A stretch of DNA of 64,000 nt from Oscillospiraceae bacterium (GTDB taxonomy: Bacteria; Bacillota; Clostridia; Oscillospirales; Oscillospiraceae): the NCBI GenBank assembly GCA_022792945.1, contig JAAWBZ010000073.1:1-64000 (forward strand), in the 5' to 3' direction. The translations under genes and the position numbers were made by a program. Position 1 is the stretch's first letter. Each line of letters opens with the position of its first letter. Below, in pieces: positions 17,720 to 26,801 of the stretch. Under the pieces are notes generated by a model. That model saw nothing but the letters and a program-made list of their open reading frames with translations, made no database searches and was not told the DNA's origin.

Positions 17720-18598
17720 TTATGACTCCCGTCCGGCCAGGTAGTTGGCCAGCTCTGTGAGGAACGCCCGGTCGGCAAAGGGCGAGAGCGCGGCAATGGC
17801 CGCGTCGGTCTGCTCACGGACGATCTCGTGGCAGCGCGCGAGGCCGTAGAGGCGGACAAAGGTGTTTTTCTTCTCGTCCATGCCCACGCGCTTTCCCAGC
17901 TTCTCAAAGTCCCCCTCCACATCCAGAATGTCGTCCTGGGTCTGGAAAGCCAGGCCGATGGCCCGCGCATAGTCCGCCGCGGCGCGCAGCTGCTCCTGTG
18001 AGCCGCCCGCCGCCAGGACGCCCATCTGACAGGCGGCCTTCAAAAGCGCGCCGGTTTTCAGCTCCTGAAGCCGGTGGATGTAGGCCGCGTCCGGTTCCAG
18101 CCGCTCTCCTTCCAGGTCCAGCACCTGTCCGCCTACCATGCCCAGCTCCCCGGCGCACGCCGAGAGCATCCGGAGAACCGCCACCGTCATCTCCGCCGGC
18201 GCGCCGGCCCCCGCCGCCGTCTCAAAGGCAGCCGTCAGCAGCGCGTCGCCGGCCAGGACGGCCATGGCCTCGCCGTAAACCTTGTGGCAGGTCAGCTTGC
18301 CCCGGCGGTAGTCGTCGTTGTCCATGCACGGCAGATCGTCGTGGATGAGGCTGTAGGTGTGGATCATCTCCAGCGCGCACCCAAAGGGCACGGCCTGCCG
18401 CCAGTCTCCGCCGCATACGCGGCAGAACTCCACGGTCAGCACCGGCCGGATGCGCTTGCCTCCGGCCAGGAGGCTGTAGCGCATGGCTTCAAAGAGCCGC
18501 TTCTGGGGCAGATCGTCCGTAAACTGCTCCGCCAAAAAAGCCTCCGCCGCGTCCGCGTAGGTCCGCAGCCGCTGTTTCCAATCATCCATGGGGCTCAA
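17720..18598 (-). CDS. ispA: Polyprenyl (geranyl/farnesyl diphosphate) synthetase
   Basis: GGKRIRPVL, LIHDDLPCMDNDDYRRG, FQTQDDILD. Confidence 0.96.
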   Translation of the reverse strand: MSPMDDWKQRLRTYADAAEAFLAEQFTDDLPQKRLFEAMRYSLLAGGKRIRPVLTVEFCRVCGGDWRQAVPFGCALEMIHTYSLIHDDLPCMDNDDYRRGKLTCHKVYGEAMAVLAGDALLTAAFETAAGAGAPAEMTVAVLRMLSACAGELGMVGGQVLDLEGERLEPDAAYIHRLQELKTGALLKAACQMGVLAAGGSQEQLRAAADYARAIGLAFQTQDDILDVEGDFEKLGKRVGMDEKKNTFVRLYGLARCHEIVREQTDAAIAALSPFADRAFLTELANYLAGRES

Positions 18599-18815
18599 AC
18601 TCCGTTTCCACCGGTGCGCCGTCCGGTCCCTTCATCAGCCGGGCCACCTTCAGCTCCGCCTGGTCCAACAGCGCGTTGCCGCTCTTGGCCAGGGCGGTCC
18701 CCTCCTCGAAGAGGGACAGCGCCTCCTCCAGGGGCAGGTCGCCGGACTCCAGCTTTCTCACGATCTCCTCCAGGCGGCGCAGTCCCGCCTCGAAGCTCTT
18801 GGATGCCTCACTCAT
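18582..18815 (-). CDS. xseB: Exodeoxyribonuclease VII small subunit
   Basis: SFEAGLRRLEEIVRKLESGDLPLEEALSLFEEG. Confidence 0.95.
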   Translation of the reverse strand: MSEASKSFEAGLRRLEEIVRKLESGDLPLEEALSLFEEGTALAKSGNALLDQAELKVARLMKGPDGAPVETEFEPHG

Positions 18816-20028
18816 GGTTCGTTTCCTCCTGGATGGTTGTGACGCGGGCGTCGGCGCTGCCGTCCGAGAGCCGGATGCGCACCGTGCCGCCCACCGATAA
18901 ATCTCCGGTCGATTTGACGATTTTCTCCCCGCTGCGGACCACGCTGTAGCCCCTGGCCAGCACCTTGAGGGGACTCAGGGCGTCCAGTGCCGCGGCGAGA
19001 GCCGTGAAGCGCTGCCGCTGGCCGTCCAGCCGGTGGCGCGTGGCGGCGATCACCCGGGTCTCCAGATGCGCCAGCGCTTTGCGCCGGTCCTCCACATAGT
19101 AGGTAGGGCTTTGCAGCACCCGGCGACCGGACAGGTCCGTGAGCCGCTGCCGGGCAAAGGCCAGCCGCTTTTCCACCGCCTCAGTCATCCGCCCCGCCAG
19201 GGCGTCGATCCGCTGCCGCAGCTCCGCCTGGTCCGGGGCGATCAGCTCCGCGCCGTTGGAGGGCGTCGCCGCCCGGACGTCGGCTACATAGTCCGCGATG
19301 GTCACGTCCGGCTCATGCCCCACCGCCGAGACCACCGGAATTTCCGAGAGGTAAATAGCCCGGGCCACGCGCTCGTCGTTGAAGGCCCACAGGTCCTCAA
19401 TGGACCCGCCGCCGCGGCCGGTGAGGATCACGTCGGCGACCTGGCAGCGGTTGGCATACCGGATGGCCCCAACGATCTCCGGCGGCGCCTCCTCTCCCTG
19501 GACGCGCACCGGAAGGATCACCACCCGGCTCAGGGGGTAGCGCTTACCCAGCACCCGCAGGATGTCGTGGACCGCCGCGCCGGCGCCGGAGGTGATGACG
19601 GCGATCCGGTGGGGAAACGGCGGCAGGGGCTTCTTGTGGGCCTGGTCGAAGAGACCCTCCGCCTGGAGCTTCGCCTTGAGCTGCTCAAAGGCCACATGGA
19701 GGTCGCCCACCCCCTCCGGCGTCAGGCTCTCGCAATACAGCTGGTACGCGCCGTCCCGGGGATAGATTGTGATGCGGCCCACCGCCAGCACCTGCATGCC
19801 GTTTTCCGGCCGGAAGCGCAGCCGTGCGGCGCTTCCCCGGAACATCACGCACCGCAGCGCTCCCTCGGCATCCTTCATGGTGAAATAGTGGTGCCCCGAG
19901 GGGTAGACTTTATAGTTGCTCAGCTCCCCCCGGATGCACAGTGTGCCCAGAAAGGGGTCTGAATCGAACTTATCCTTTAAATAGGCGTTGATCTGGGAGA
20001 CTTCATAGATTCGTTCATCCATTTTCAT
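18808..20028 (-). CDS. xseA: Exodeoxyribonuclease VII large subunit
   Basis: YEVSQINAYLKDKFDSDPFLGTLCIRGELSNYKVYPSGHHYFTMKD. Confidence 0.96.
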   Translation of the reverse strand: MKMDERIYEVSQINAYLKDKFDSDPFLGTLCIRGELSNYKVYPSGHHYFTMKDAEGALRCVMFRGSAARLRFRPENGMQVLAVGRITIYPRDGAYQLYCESLTPEGVGDLHVAFEQLKAKLQAEGLFDQAHKKPLPPFPHRIAVITSGAGAAVHDILRVLGKRYPLSRVVILPVRVQGEEAPPEIVGAIRYANRCQVADVILTGRGGGSIEDLWAFNDERVARAIYLSEIPVVSAVGHEPDVTIADYVADVRAATPSNGAELIAPDQAELRQRIDALAGRMTEAVEKRLAFARQRLTDLSGRRVLQSPTYYVEDRRKALAHLETRVIAATRHRLDGQRQRFTALAAALDALSPLKVLARGYSVVRSGEKIVKSTGDLSVGGTVRIRLSDGSADARVTTIQEETNHE

Positions 20029-20944
20029 GCTCCTGCCGCCAGGCGAGCACGGCAGCTCCCATGGCGTTGTCCGTAGAATATTCCGGGGCGCAGAACACGG
20101 CGTCCAGGTCCGAGAGCGCCTCGCGCAGCAACGCGTTGGACGCCACACCGCCGGAAAACACCACCGGCAGGCCCGGATACCGCGCCAGGGCCTGCTCTGT
20201 CGCCCGGCGCACCGCGCCGATCACCGAGCGGAGGGCAAAGGCCGCCGTCTCGCAGGGCGGCGCGCCGGTCCCGGCGAACTTCTGCACCTGGTTCTCTACC
20301 CCGGAGAGGGAGAATTCCAAATCCCGGCACCGGATCCGGAACGCCGACTGCCCCGCCGCCTCCCGGCTCATGGCGTCCAATGCCTTACCCGCCGGGAACG
20401 GCAGGCCCAGCAGCTTCCCGGTGCGGTCGATCAGCTGCCCGGCAGAGATGTCGGTGGTGCCGCCGATCCGCGACGCGCGGACACTCCGGTCCTCCGGCTC
20501 CACCCACAGCAGCTCCGTGGTGCCGCCGGAGAGGTGCCACGCCAGGTGCGGTGTCTCCAGCAGCTCCATCCGCCCCGCCGACCAGAGGGACGCGGCGATG
20601 TGCCCCTGCTGGTGGGCGCACCGGTGCAGCGGCACACCCAGCGCCGCGGCCAGCACCTCCGCCTGGGACGCCCCCGCCAGAAAGCACGGCATGTACGAGC
20701 CCTCCACCGCCCTGGGCTGCGTGCTGACGCCCACGGCCTCGATCCTGGGCCGGCCCGCCTGCTCCAGCAGCTGCACGAACAGCGCCGGCAGGCGCTGGAC
20801 GTGGGCAAAGAGCGCCTCGCTCTGCCGGAGTCCCAGCGTCCCCGCCCTCACATCCAGCAGCCGCGAGCAGTTCACGCCCCCCGCCCCGTCAAAGACGGCC
20901 ACGGAGGTGGTATAGTTGCTGGTGTCGATGCCCAGACACGTCAT
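20015..20944 (-). CDS. TsaD/Kae1-like protein (divergent paralogue, peptidase M22 family)
   Basis: LGIDTSNYTTSVAV, HQQGHIAAS (HxxxH), SGGTTELLWV, FSGGVASNALLRE. Confidence 0.85.
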   Translation of the reverse strand: MTCLGIDTSNYTTSVAVFDGAGGVNCSRLLDVRAGTLGLRQSEALFAHVQRLPALFVQLLEQAGRPRIEAVGVSTQPRAVEGSYMPCFLAGASQAEVLAAALGVPLHRCAHQQGHIAASLWSAGRMELLETPHLAWHLSGGTTELLWVEPEDRSVRASRIGGTTDISAGQLIDRTGKLLGLPFPAGKALDAMSREAAGQSAFRIRCRDLEFSLSGVENQVQKFAGTGAPPCETAAFALRSVIGAVRRATEQALARYPGLPVVFSGGVASNALLREALSDLDAVFCAPEYSTDNAMGAAVLAWRQEHENG

Positions 20945-21387
20945 GCGTCCGCCCCGCGGACGAAGCTGCCCAGAATGCCGTTGACAAAGGCCACCGTGTC
21001 CTCATCCTCATACTTCCGCGTCAGCTCCACCGCCTCGCTGATGGCCGCGCCGGTGGGGACGTCGTCCACGTAGAGGATCTCGTACATGGCCAGCTCCAGA
21101 ATGGCCCGGACCAGGACGCTGATGCGCTCCAGCCGCCAGCCAATGGCGTATCGGGCGATGTAGCCCTCCAGCTCCTCCCGCCGCGCTGCAATGCCGCCGA
21201 CGGTGCCGCGGATATAGGCCATCTGCTTGCGGCTGGGCCGCTCGGCGTAGACGTCGTTCTCCTCCTGGAGCGTTTCGTAGTAGCCGTCGGCAAACCGGGT
21301 GACGATGGCCTCGTCCGGCGACTCCTTGGTATAGTGCATGTGGAAAATCAGATGGATCACGATCTCCCGCGCGTTGATTCTGGTCAT
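20941..21387 (-). CDS. nusB: Transcription antitermination factor NusB
   Basis: N-terminal INAREIVIHLIFHM; C-terminal PTGAAISEAVELTRKYEDEDTVAFVNGILG. Confidence 0.93.
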   Translation of the reverse strand: MTRINAREIVIHLIFHMHYTKESPDEAIVTRFADGYYETLQEENDVYAERPSRKQMAYIRGTVGGIAARREELEGYIARYAIGWRLERISVLVRAILELAMYEILYVDDVPTGAAISEAVELTRKYEDEDTVAFVNGILGSFVRGADA

Positions 21388-21488
21388 AATCTCTTCTCCC
21401 GTCCAGTAATACCACCATTATACAAAAAAAAACCAAAAAAATAAACCCCTGTTTGCGCCCATCCGCAGTTTTTTCCCGGGACGCACCC

Positions 21489-21519
21489 GAAGCCTGCCGG
21501 AGATCATCCGGCAGGCTTC
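21489..21519 (-). terminator. Intrinsic terminator-like hairpin
   Basis: gaagcctgccgg...ccggcaggcttc, 12-bp stem downstream of the Asp23 gene. Confidence 0.6.
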
Positions 21520-21529
21520 CTGAGCGGGT

Positions 21530-21913
21530 TCATTTTTTGCTGGCCTTGGGCAAGGTGACGCCGCAGATGTCCACGTTAACGCACTGGACGGGCTGTCCGG
21601 TCATGGACTCCACAGCGGTAGAGACCTTCTCCTGCACGTTTCTGGCGATCTCCACCACACTGTAGCCGTAGGCAGCCACCACAAAGCAGTCGATGGCGAT
21701 CACGTCGCCGGCCAAAGAGAGCCGGATACCCTTCCCCAGGCTCTTGCGCCCCAGCATCTCGGCGATGTTGGAGCCGAGATTGCCGTTGAGACCGCAGACG
21801 CCCTCCACCTCGGTGGCAGCCATGGCAGCGATGGCGGCGATCACCTCCCCGGAGATGTGAACAGAGCCGTTTTCCAGGACTGCGGACAGATAATCCTTGT
21901 TTTCACCCATGGG
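21530..21913 (-). CDS. Asp23/Gls24 family envelope stress response protein
   Basis: GSVHISGEVIAAIAAMAATEVEGVCGL; VAAYGYSVVEIARNVQEKVSTAVESMTG. Confidence 0.92.
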   Translation of the reverse strand, partial: PMGENKDYLSAVLENGSVHISGEVIAAIAAMAATEVEGVCGLNGNLGSNIAEMLGRKSLGKGIRLSLAGDVIAIDCFVVAAYGYSVVEIARNVQEKVSTAVESMTGQPVQCVNVDICGVTLPKASKK

Positions 21914-21963
21914 GATCCCTCCTGTCCCGTCCATTTTACCACATTTTCGAAAAATTACAACCG

Positions 21964-22524
21964 CTATTTCACCTCGATCACCCGGATCTGGTCCAGGGTG
22001 TAGTCGGACTGGGAGGTGACGATATCGGAGATCAGCGCCACGTCCGTCGGGTCCAGCCCCTCGGCCGGGGCGGAGACAGCTACGGAGATGTTGTCATCGT
22101 TCATGTAGGCCACACAGTCCTCAAAGCCCTTGGCGATAACCAGGCTCTCGATCTGGGACTCGGCCAGGGCGGTGCCTACGATTTCATTCAGCTCGCCGGA
22201 GGCCGCGGAGGCGTCCTCGTCCTCTCCGGCGTAGGCCATGGCCTCCTGCAGCGTCTCCACGGCGTTGTCCCGGGCGGTTTGGCGGCTGAGTCGCACCTCG
22301 GCAAAGTAGTCCGACACGGTCTTGACCTCCGTTCCCGCTGTCTGCACCAGACCATCGCCGCCGTCCTCGTCCAGGATGAGGTTGCTGCCCATGACCTTCT
22401 CTGTGTCCAGCGCGTCGGCCAGATCCGCGGTGGACCGCTGGTTGTACGACCAGTTGAGATAAATGCCGGCGCAGACAAACACCAGCACTGCCGCCACCAC
22501 CGCATTGCGCTTCCAATTTTTCAT
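21964..22524 (-). CDS. spoIIIAH: Stage III sporulation protein AH
   Basis: N-terminal TM, YFAEVRLSRQTARDNAVETLQEAM; last gene of the spoIIIA operon. Confidence 0.9.
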   Translation of the reverse strand: MKNWKRNAVVAAVLVFVCAGIYLNWSYNQRSTADLADALDTEKVMGSNLILDEDGGDGLVQTAGTEVKTVSDYFAEVRLSRQTARDNAVETLQEAMAYAGEDEDASAASGELNEIVGTALAESQIESLVIAKGFEDCVAYMNDDNISVAVSAPAEGLDPTDVALISDIVTSQSDYTLDQIRVIEVK

Positions 22525-22540
22525 TGTGACTTCCTCCTGC

Positions 22541-23083
22541 TCATTTCATTTTAATCACTGTGATTTTATCCGCCCCCAGCCCCGTGAGGCTGGAAACGGC
22601 ATTCACCAAATCAAGCCGGACCGCCGGGCTTCCGGCCCCGTCGGAGACGATCAGCGCCCCCTGGAAGGTGGGGCTGTAGCTCTGCACCGCCACCGGCGCG
22701 CCCTGGCTCCCGGCGGAGGTCATCACGGTCTCCAGCGTTGTCCTGGTCTGCCGGTCGTCCTGACCGGTGCGGATCTCCTGGGTGGTGTCGGTCTGGTAGA
22801 CCGTCCGCACACCCGAGGCGTAGCGCAGCATCACCCGCACGCGCCCCGCGCCCTCCACCTGGCTGAGGATCTCCTCCAGCCGGGCCTCCAGGTCGGTCAG
22901 CTCCTCGTCCGCGGTCTCGCCGGGGACCGCCGGAGCCTGCGGTGCTTCGGCGGCGTCGGCGGTTTGGCGCTTGGGGATCAGCAGCAGGACCAGGCCCAGC
23001 AGCAGCACCGCCAGGGGGTATTTCAGCGCGCCCAGCTTTGCCCCGGCCCGCCGCAGCGTCTCGTTCCAGTCATTGTGCTTCAT
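22541..23083 (-). CDS. spoIIIAG: Stage III sporulation protein AG
   Basis: Single TM, LEARLEEILSQVEGAGRVRVMLRYASG; operon position. Confidence 0.9.
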   Translation of the reverse strand: MKHNDWNETLRRAGAKLGALKYPLAVLLLGLVLLLIPKRQTADAAEAPQAPAVPGETADEELTDLEARLEEILSQVEGAGRVRVMLRYASGVRTVYQTDTTQEIRTGQDDRQTRTTLETVMTSAGSQGAPVAVQSYSPTFQGALIVSDGAGSPAVRLDLVNAVSSLTGLGADKITVIKMK

Positions 23084-23564
23084 CTGTGTGCCACTCCTGT
23101 CGTTCCTCCGGGACAGCCAGCTCCTGCTCCAGCGCCCGGGTCATGCGGCTGCGCTGCTCCGGGGTAAACGTGCCGGCGATGGTCACGCGGTAGGGATAGG
23201 GATAGGTCCCGTCGCACCGGACCTCTGCCGTCACATGGGCCAGCTCCATGCCCAGTGTGTCTGCTTTGTCCCATATATATGCTTCGGTTTTCTCCTTTAT
23301 GATGTCCGCGATGAGTTCGGTGCTGTCCGCCTCAATCTCCCCGGCGGCGGCCTCCGCGCTGACGCGGACCCGGGCCAGGGACTGGGCCATGGCGTCGAAG
23401 TCCAGGCGCGCCACCGGCCCGATGGCCGCCAGGATCACCGCCAGCCCGCAGAGGAATTTCAGCGTCCTGTGCACCGCCCCCTCCGGCGTCAGCGCCAGTA
23501 CCACGCCGGAGAGCAGCGCAATGGACACCACCGAGATGAGATAATTCCGCACCGCCTCGTTCAT
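23070..23564 (-). CDS. spoIIIAF: Stage III sporulation protein AF
   Basis: MNEAVRNYLISVVSIALLSGVVLALTPEG...; the N-terminal part of the longer listed ORF is an out-of-frame artefact over spoIIIAE. Confidence 0.85.
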   Translation of the reverse strand: MNEAVRNYLISVVSIALLSGVVLALTPEGAVHRTLKFLCGLAVILAAIGPVARLDFDAMAQSLARVRVSAEAAAGEIEADSTELIADIIKEKTEAYIWDKADTLGMELAHVTAEVRCDGTYPYPYRVTIAGTFTPEQRSRMTRALEQELAVPEERQEWHTDEAQ

Positions 23565-24655
23565 GGCGTCACCGCCTGGATGGAGCAGACGCAGGAAATC
23601 AGCAGCATGAAGCCGCACGCGCCGGTCATGCCCATGAGGAAGCCCATGGCTGTGGAGAGGCTTTCGATGAGGCCGATCAGCGGCTTCTCCCCGACAGTGG
23701 CGCAGAGCGCCGCCGTCAGCTTCAGCACCAGGTGCTGCACCCCCAGCCGCAGCAGCGGCATCAGGCAGATGGCCAGCACCGCCAGCATACCGAACACCCC
23801 CGCCGCGCTCTTGAGCACCTGCGCGCTGACCAGCACGGTCTCCGAGGCGTCGGAGATCATCCCGCCCACCACCGGCACCATGGAGCTGACCGCCAGCTTG
23901 GCCGCCTTGAGCGCCGCGCCGTCGCTGACGCCGGCAATGACGCCAGAGAGGCTGAGATACCCGGTGAACAGGAACACCGCCAGCTTCAGGGCGTTGGTAA
24001 GCACCCACTTGCCGAACTCCTGGAGCCGCGAGAGCGTCTGGTTGCCCAGCACTGCGTTGGCCGCGGACACGGCGATGAAGGCGTAGAGCAACGGGATCAG
24101 CAGGCGGTTGATGAGCCCCATCAGCAGCGTGGACACAAAGACCGTGGCGACGTAGATGGCGCTGCCGGCCATGGCCCCGCCGCTGGCGATGGTGGCTGAG
24201 GCCAGCACCGGCAGGAGCAGGGCCGTGAAGCTCTGCAGCTGTGCCAGCGTCTCGCGGCCGAGGCCCACCATGGCCCGCAGGTTCGTCACGTTGAGCAGCG
24301 TGATGGCCAGCGCGCCCGCCAGCAGCACCGCATTGCGCGAAAGCTTGGTCTCCATCTGCGTCACCATGGCGCAGAGGATCACCACCGCCAGAATGGACAC
24401 CGCCGTCCGGATACTGTCCAGCAAAAGCGCGTCGGCGCGGGAGACGGCCTTGGTCAAAATAGCCTCGATGCCGTCGGCAAAGCTGCCGGGAGCCACGGGC
24501 GAGACATCGGGCATCAGCTCCGCGGCTTCGCCCTCCAGCGTCCGGTCCAGGCGGTCCATGCCGAACTGCTGCGCCTGCGCCTCGGTCACATCTACCGCCC
24601 CCGCAGGCGCGGCCAGCGCCAGCACGCAGAGCAGCAGGCATATCATTTGTTTCAT
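23561..24655 (-). CDS. spoIIIAE: Stage III sporulation protein AE
   Basis: Signal/TM region, multiple TMs, VVGGMISDASETVL; operon position. Confidence 0.93.
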   Translation of the reverse strand: MKQMICLLLCVLALAAPAGAVDVTEAQAQQFGMDRLDRTLEGEAAELMPDVSPVAPGSFADGIEAILTKAVSRADALLLDSIRTAVSILAVVILCAMVTQMETKLSRNAVLLAGALAITLLNVTNLRAMVGLGRETLAQLQSFTALLLPVLASATIASGGAMAGSAIYVATVFVSTLLMGLINRLLIPLLYAFIAVSAANAVLGNQTLSRLQEFGKWVLTNALKLAVFLFTGYLSLSGVIAGVSDGAALKAAKLAVSSMVPVVGGMISDASETVLVSAQVLKSAAGVFGMLAVLAICLMPLLRLGVQHLVLKLTAALCATVGEKPLIGLIESLSTAMGFLMGMTGACGFMLLISCVCSIQAVTP

Positions 24656-24656
24656 T

Positions 24657-25049
24657 TCAACCTCCCAGCAGCGTGTCCAGCAGATCCAGGACCGCCGAGA
24701 TCAGCGGCGTCGAGAGATACAGGGCCATGGCCGTGCCGCACAGCTCCACCATCTTGGCAATGCCGCTCTCGCCGCTGTCGGCGCAGACGCCGGCGCTCAC
24801 ACTGGTGAGGATGCCGATCATGGCCGTCTTGAGTACCGGCGAAAGAATGGCGGTGTTGACGCCGGAGAGGGCCTCCAGCCGCTCCAGCATCTCCAGCACC
24901 GGCTGGAGCGTCGTGACAGCAAAGGTACAGAGAATCGCCGCGCACAGCACCGCCAGCACCAGTGCGAATTCCCCAACGTGCTTTTTGAGGACCAGAATGG
25001 CCGTGACCGCCACCACCGCCAGGGCCAGTACCTGAAAAAAGCCCTGCAT
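24657..25049 (-). CDS. spoIIIAD: Stage III sporulation protein AD
   Basis: LKTAMIGILTSVSAGVCADSGESGIAKMVELCG. Confidence 0.93.
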   Translation of the reverse strand: MQGFFQVLALAVVAVTAILVLKKHVGEFALVLAVLCAAILCTFAVTTLQPVLEMLERLEALSGVNTAILSPVLKTAMIGILTSVSAGVCADSGESGIAKMVELCGTAMALYLSTPLISAVLDLLDTLLGG

Positions 25050-25243
25050 CAGAACTGAAACAGGTCCTTGACCAGGTCAAAGAGCTCCGCGATCCGCTGC
25101 ACCACGATCATCAGCACCACCACCAGTCCGGCCAGGGTGGTCATGGTTGCCTGCTCCTCCCGACCGGACCGGACCAGCACCTGGTTAAGGATAGAAACGA
25201 TGATGCCCACGGCTGCGATTTTAAAAATCAGATCAATGTCCAT
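25049..25243 (-). CDS. spoIIIAC: Stage III sporulation protein AC
   Basis: MDIDLIFKIAAVGIIVSILNQVLVRSGREEQATMTTLAGLVVVLMIV. Confidence 0.95.
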   Translation of the reverse strand: MDIDLIFKIAAVGIIVSILNQVLVRSGREEQATMTTLAGLVVVLMIVVQRIAELFDLVKDLFQF

Positions 25244-25310
25244 TGCCTTGGCCCCTTATGTTCAGAATCGGCTTGTCTCAATGTATGTGCCGCCGACGGC
25301 GGCTATGCGC

Positions 25311-25826
25311 CTATAGCGCCAGGATGGCAATGGCCAGCCCCGCGCAGACGCCCAGGGTGCAGTAGCTGCGCATCCGGGCGCGCTGGTCGGCCTGGAGGGC
25401 GTCCAGCAGCGACTGGAGCCGCTGGGAGGCCAGATCGATGGAGCACAGCTGGCTCTCCAGGTCGTATTTACCCAGTCCCTTGCCCAGGTTCAGCAGCACC
25501 AGGCGCACCTGGGCGGGAAAGGCCGCGGCTGGCACGGCAGCCAGCTCCTTTTTGAAAATGGCGTAGACCGAGCCCTCCTGCCGCAGATGGAGGTCCCCCG
25601 CCACCCGTCCGAAAAACGCTGCCGCCGCGCCGCTGCTCCCCACCGAGAGCAGGCGCATCAGCTCCGGCAGCGGCGTCCGCTGGTAGGCGATCTCCCCCTT
25701 CATCTGCTCCAGTGCTGAGAGCAGTTGCCGCAGCAGCGCGGCCTGCCGCCGGACGCTGAGGGCCATGGTGAAGCCGGCCCCAGACGCGCCCAGAATCACC
25801 AGTAAAATCCCCGCGGTTTTCAGCAT
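25311..25826 (-). CDS. spoIIIAB: Stage III sporulation protein AB
   Basis: MLKTAGILLVILGASGAGFTMALSVRRQAALLRQLLSALEQMKGEIAYQRTPLPE. Confidence 0.93.
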   Translation of the reverse strand: MLKTAGILLVILGASGAGFTMALSVRRQAALLRQLLSALEQMKGEIAYQRTPLPELMRLLSVGSSGAAAAFFGRVAGDLHLRQEGSVYAIFKKELAAVPAAAFPAQVRLVLLNLGKGLGKYDLESQLCSIDLASQRLQSLLDALQADQRARMRSYCTLGVCAGLAIAILAL

Positions 25827-26713
25827 ACGTCCTCCATCCTTTCCATACGCGCCTGCTTGTTCCCGTCCAGCACCAGCAGATTCCGAAAGATGCCCAGTTC
25901 CGCCAGCTGCCGGTACAGCGGCCGCCGCCGCAGCTCCTCGGGGCCGAAGCCGTGGGCCGTGGCCAGCAGGCGGACGCCGCAGTACCCGGCCCGGGCCATG
26001 GCCTCCAGGTCCGCCGCCGCCGTGATCTCGTCCACAGCGATCCACGCCGGGTTCATCACCCGCAGCAGCAGCTCCATCCCCGCTTCCTTGGGCGCCAGGG
26101 AGATCACGTCGGTCCTGCGGCCAATGGGCAGCTGGGGCCGCCCCCCCACGCACGCAGCCAGCTCACCGCGGCTGTCCACCACGCCCATCCGCTGGCCATA
26201 CCGGTCCGACAGCTGCCGCACCAGGTCCCGCAGGAGGGTCGTCTTACCGCTTCCCGGCGGGCCGAGAAGCAAGGTGCTCTCCATCCGCCCCTCCATGGCC
26301 TGCAGCACTCCGTCGGCGCAGCCTGTCCACGCTTTGGCAATGCGGAGGTTCAGAGAGGACGGCTCCTTGATAGCTGTGAGCTGCCCGCCGTCCAGCACCG
26401 CCGTTCCGCATAGCCCCAGGCGGTGTCCGCCCTGGAGGGGCAGAAACCCCTGCCGCATGGCATCCCCGGCGGCGTAGGCCGAGTAGCCAGTGGCCGCGTT
26501 GAGGATGCCCTGGAGCATGGCGGCGGTGCAGACCAGCGGCGCGGTCAGGGAAAGCGGCCCCTCCCGCCCGGCAAAAACCGCCGAGACCTCGCAGTCCATC
26601 CGGAACCGCAGCTCCTCCAGACGGGCCAGCTTGTCCGCCGGCAGCGCCCGGACCGCCTGCGCTACGGACGGCGGCAGATAGGTGGTGATCTGCCGGATCA
26701 TGGAATCGTACAT
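25820..26713 (-). CDS. spoIIIAA: Stage III sporulation protein AA (ATPase)
   Basis: Walker A LLGPPGSGKTTLLRDLVRQLSD; MNPAWIAVDEITAAADLEAM. Confidence 0.93.
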   Translation of the reverse strand: MYDSMIRQITTYLPPSVAQAVRALPADKLARLEELRFRMDCEVSAVFAGREGPLSLTAPLVCTAAMLQGILNAATGYSAYAAGDAMRQGFLPLQGGHRLGLCGTAVLDGGQLTAIKEPSSLNLRIAKAWTGCADGVLQAMEGRMESTLLLGPPGSGKTTLLRDLVRQLSDRYGQRMGVVDSRGELAACVGGRPQLPIGRRTDVISLAPKEAGMELLLRVMNPAWIAVDEITAAADLEAMARAGYCGVRLLATAHGFGPEELRRRPLYRQLAELGIFRNLLVLDGNKQARMERMEDVC

Positions 26714-26761
26714 ATTCTCAACTCCCAATTCAGCATATGCGCCCCGGAACAGAAAAAGACC

Positions 26762-26788
26762 GGGCCGTTGGAGCATCTCCAACGGCCC
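26762..26788 (-). terminator. Intrinsic terminator downstream of ftsK
   Basis: gggccgttggag-cat-ctccaacggccc followed on the minus strand by a T-rich run. Confidence 0.8.
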
Positions 26789-26801
26789 GACCGTGCATTT
26801 T

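Noticed and set aside
21489-21519. Shared AGCCTGCCGG arms with the hairpin at 32442-32484, suggesting a REP family
   Set aside because: Two short GC-rich terminator stems sharing ~10 bp are not enough to claim a repeat family.
23070-24641. 523-aa ORF suggesting a large fused protein
   Set aside because: Only the last 164 aa are SpoIIIAF; the upstream part is an out-of-frame reading of spoIIIAE.
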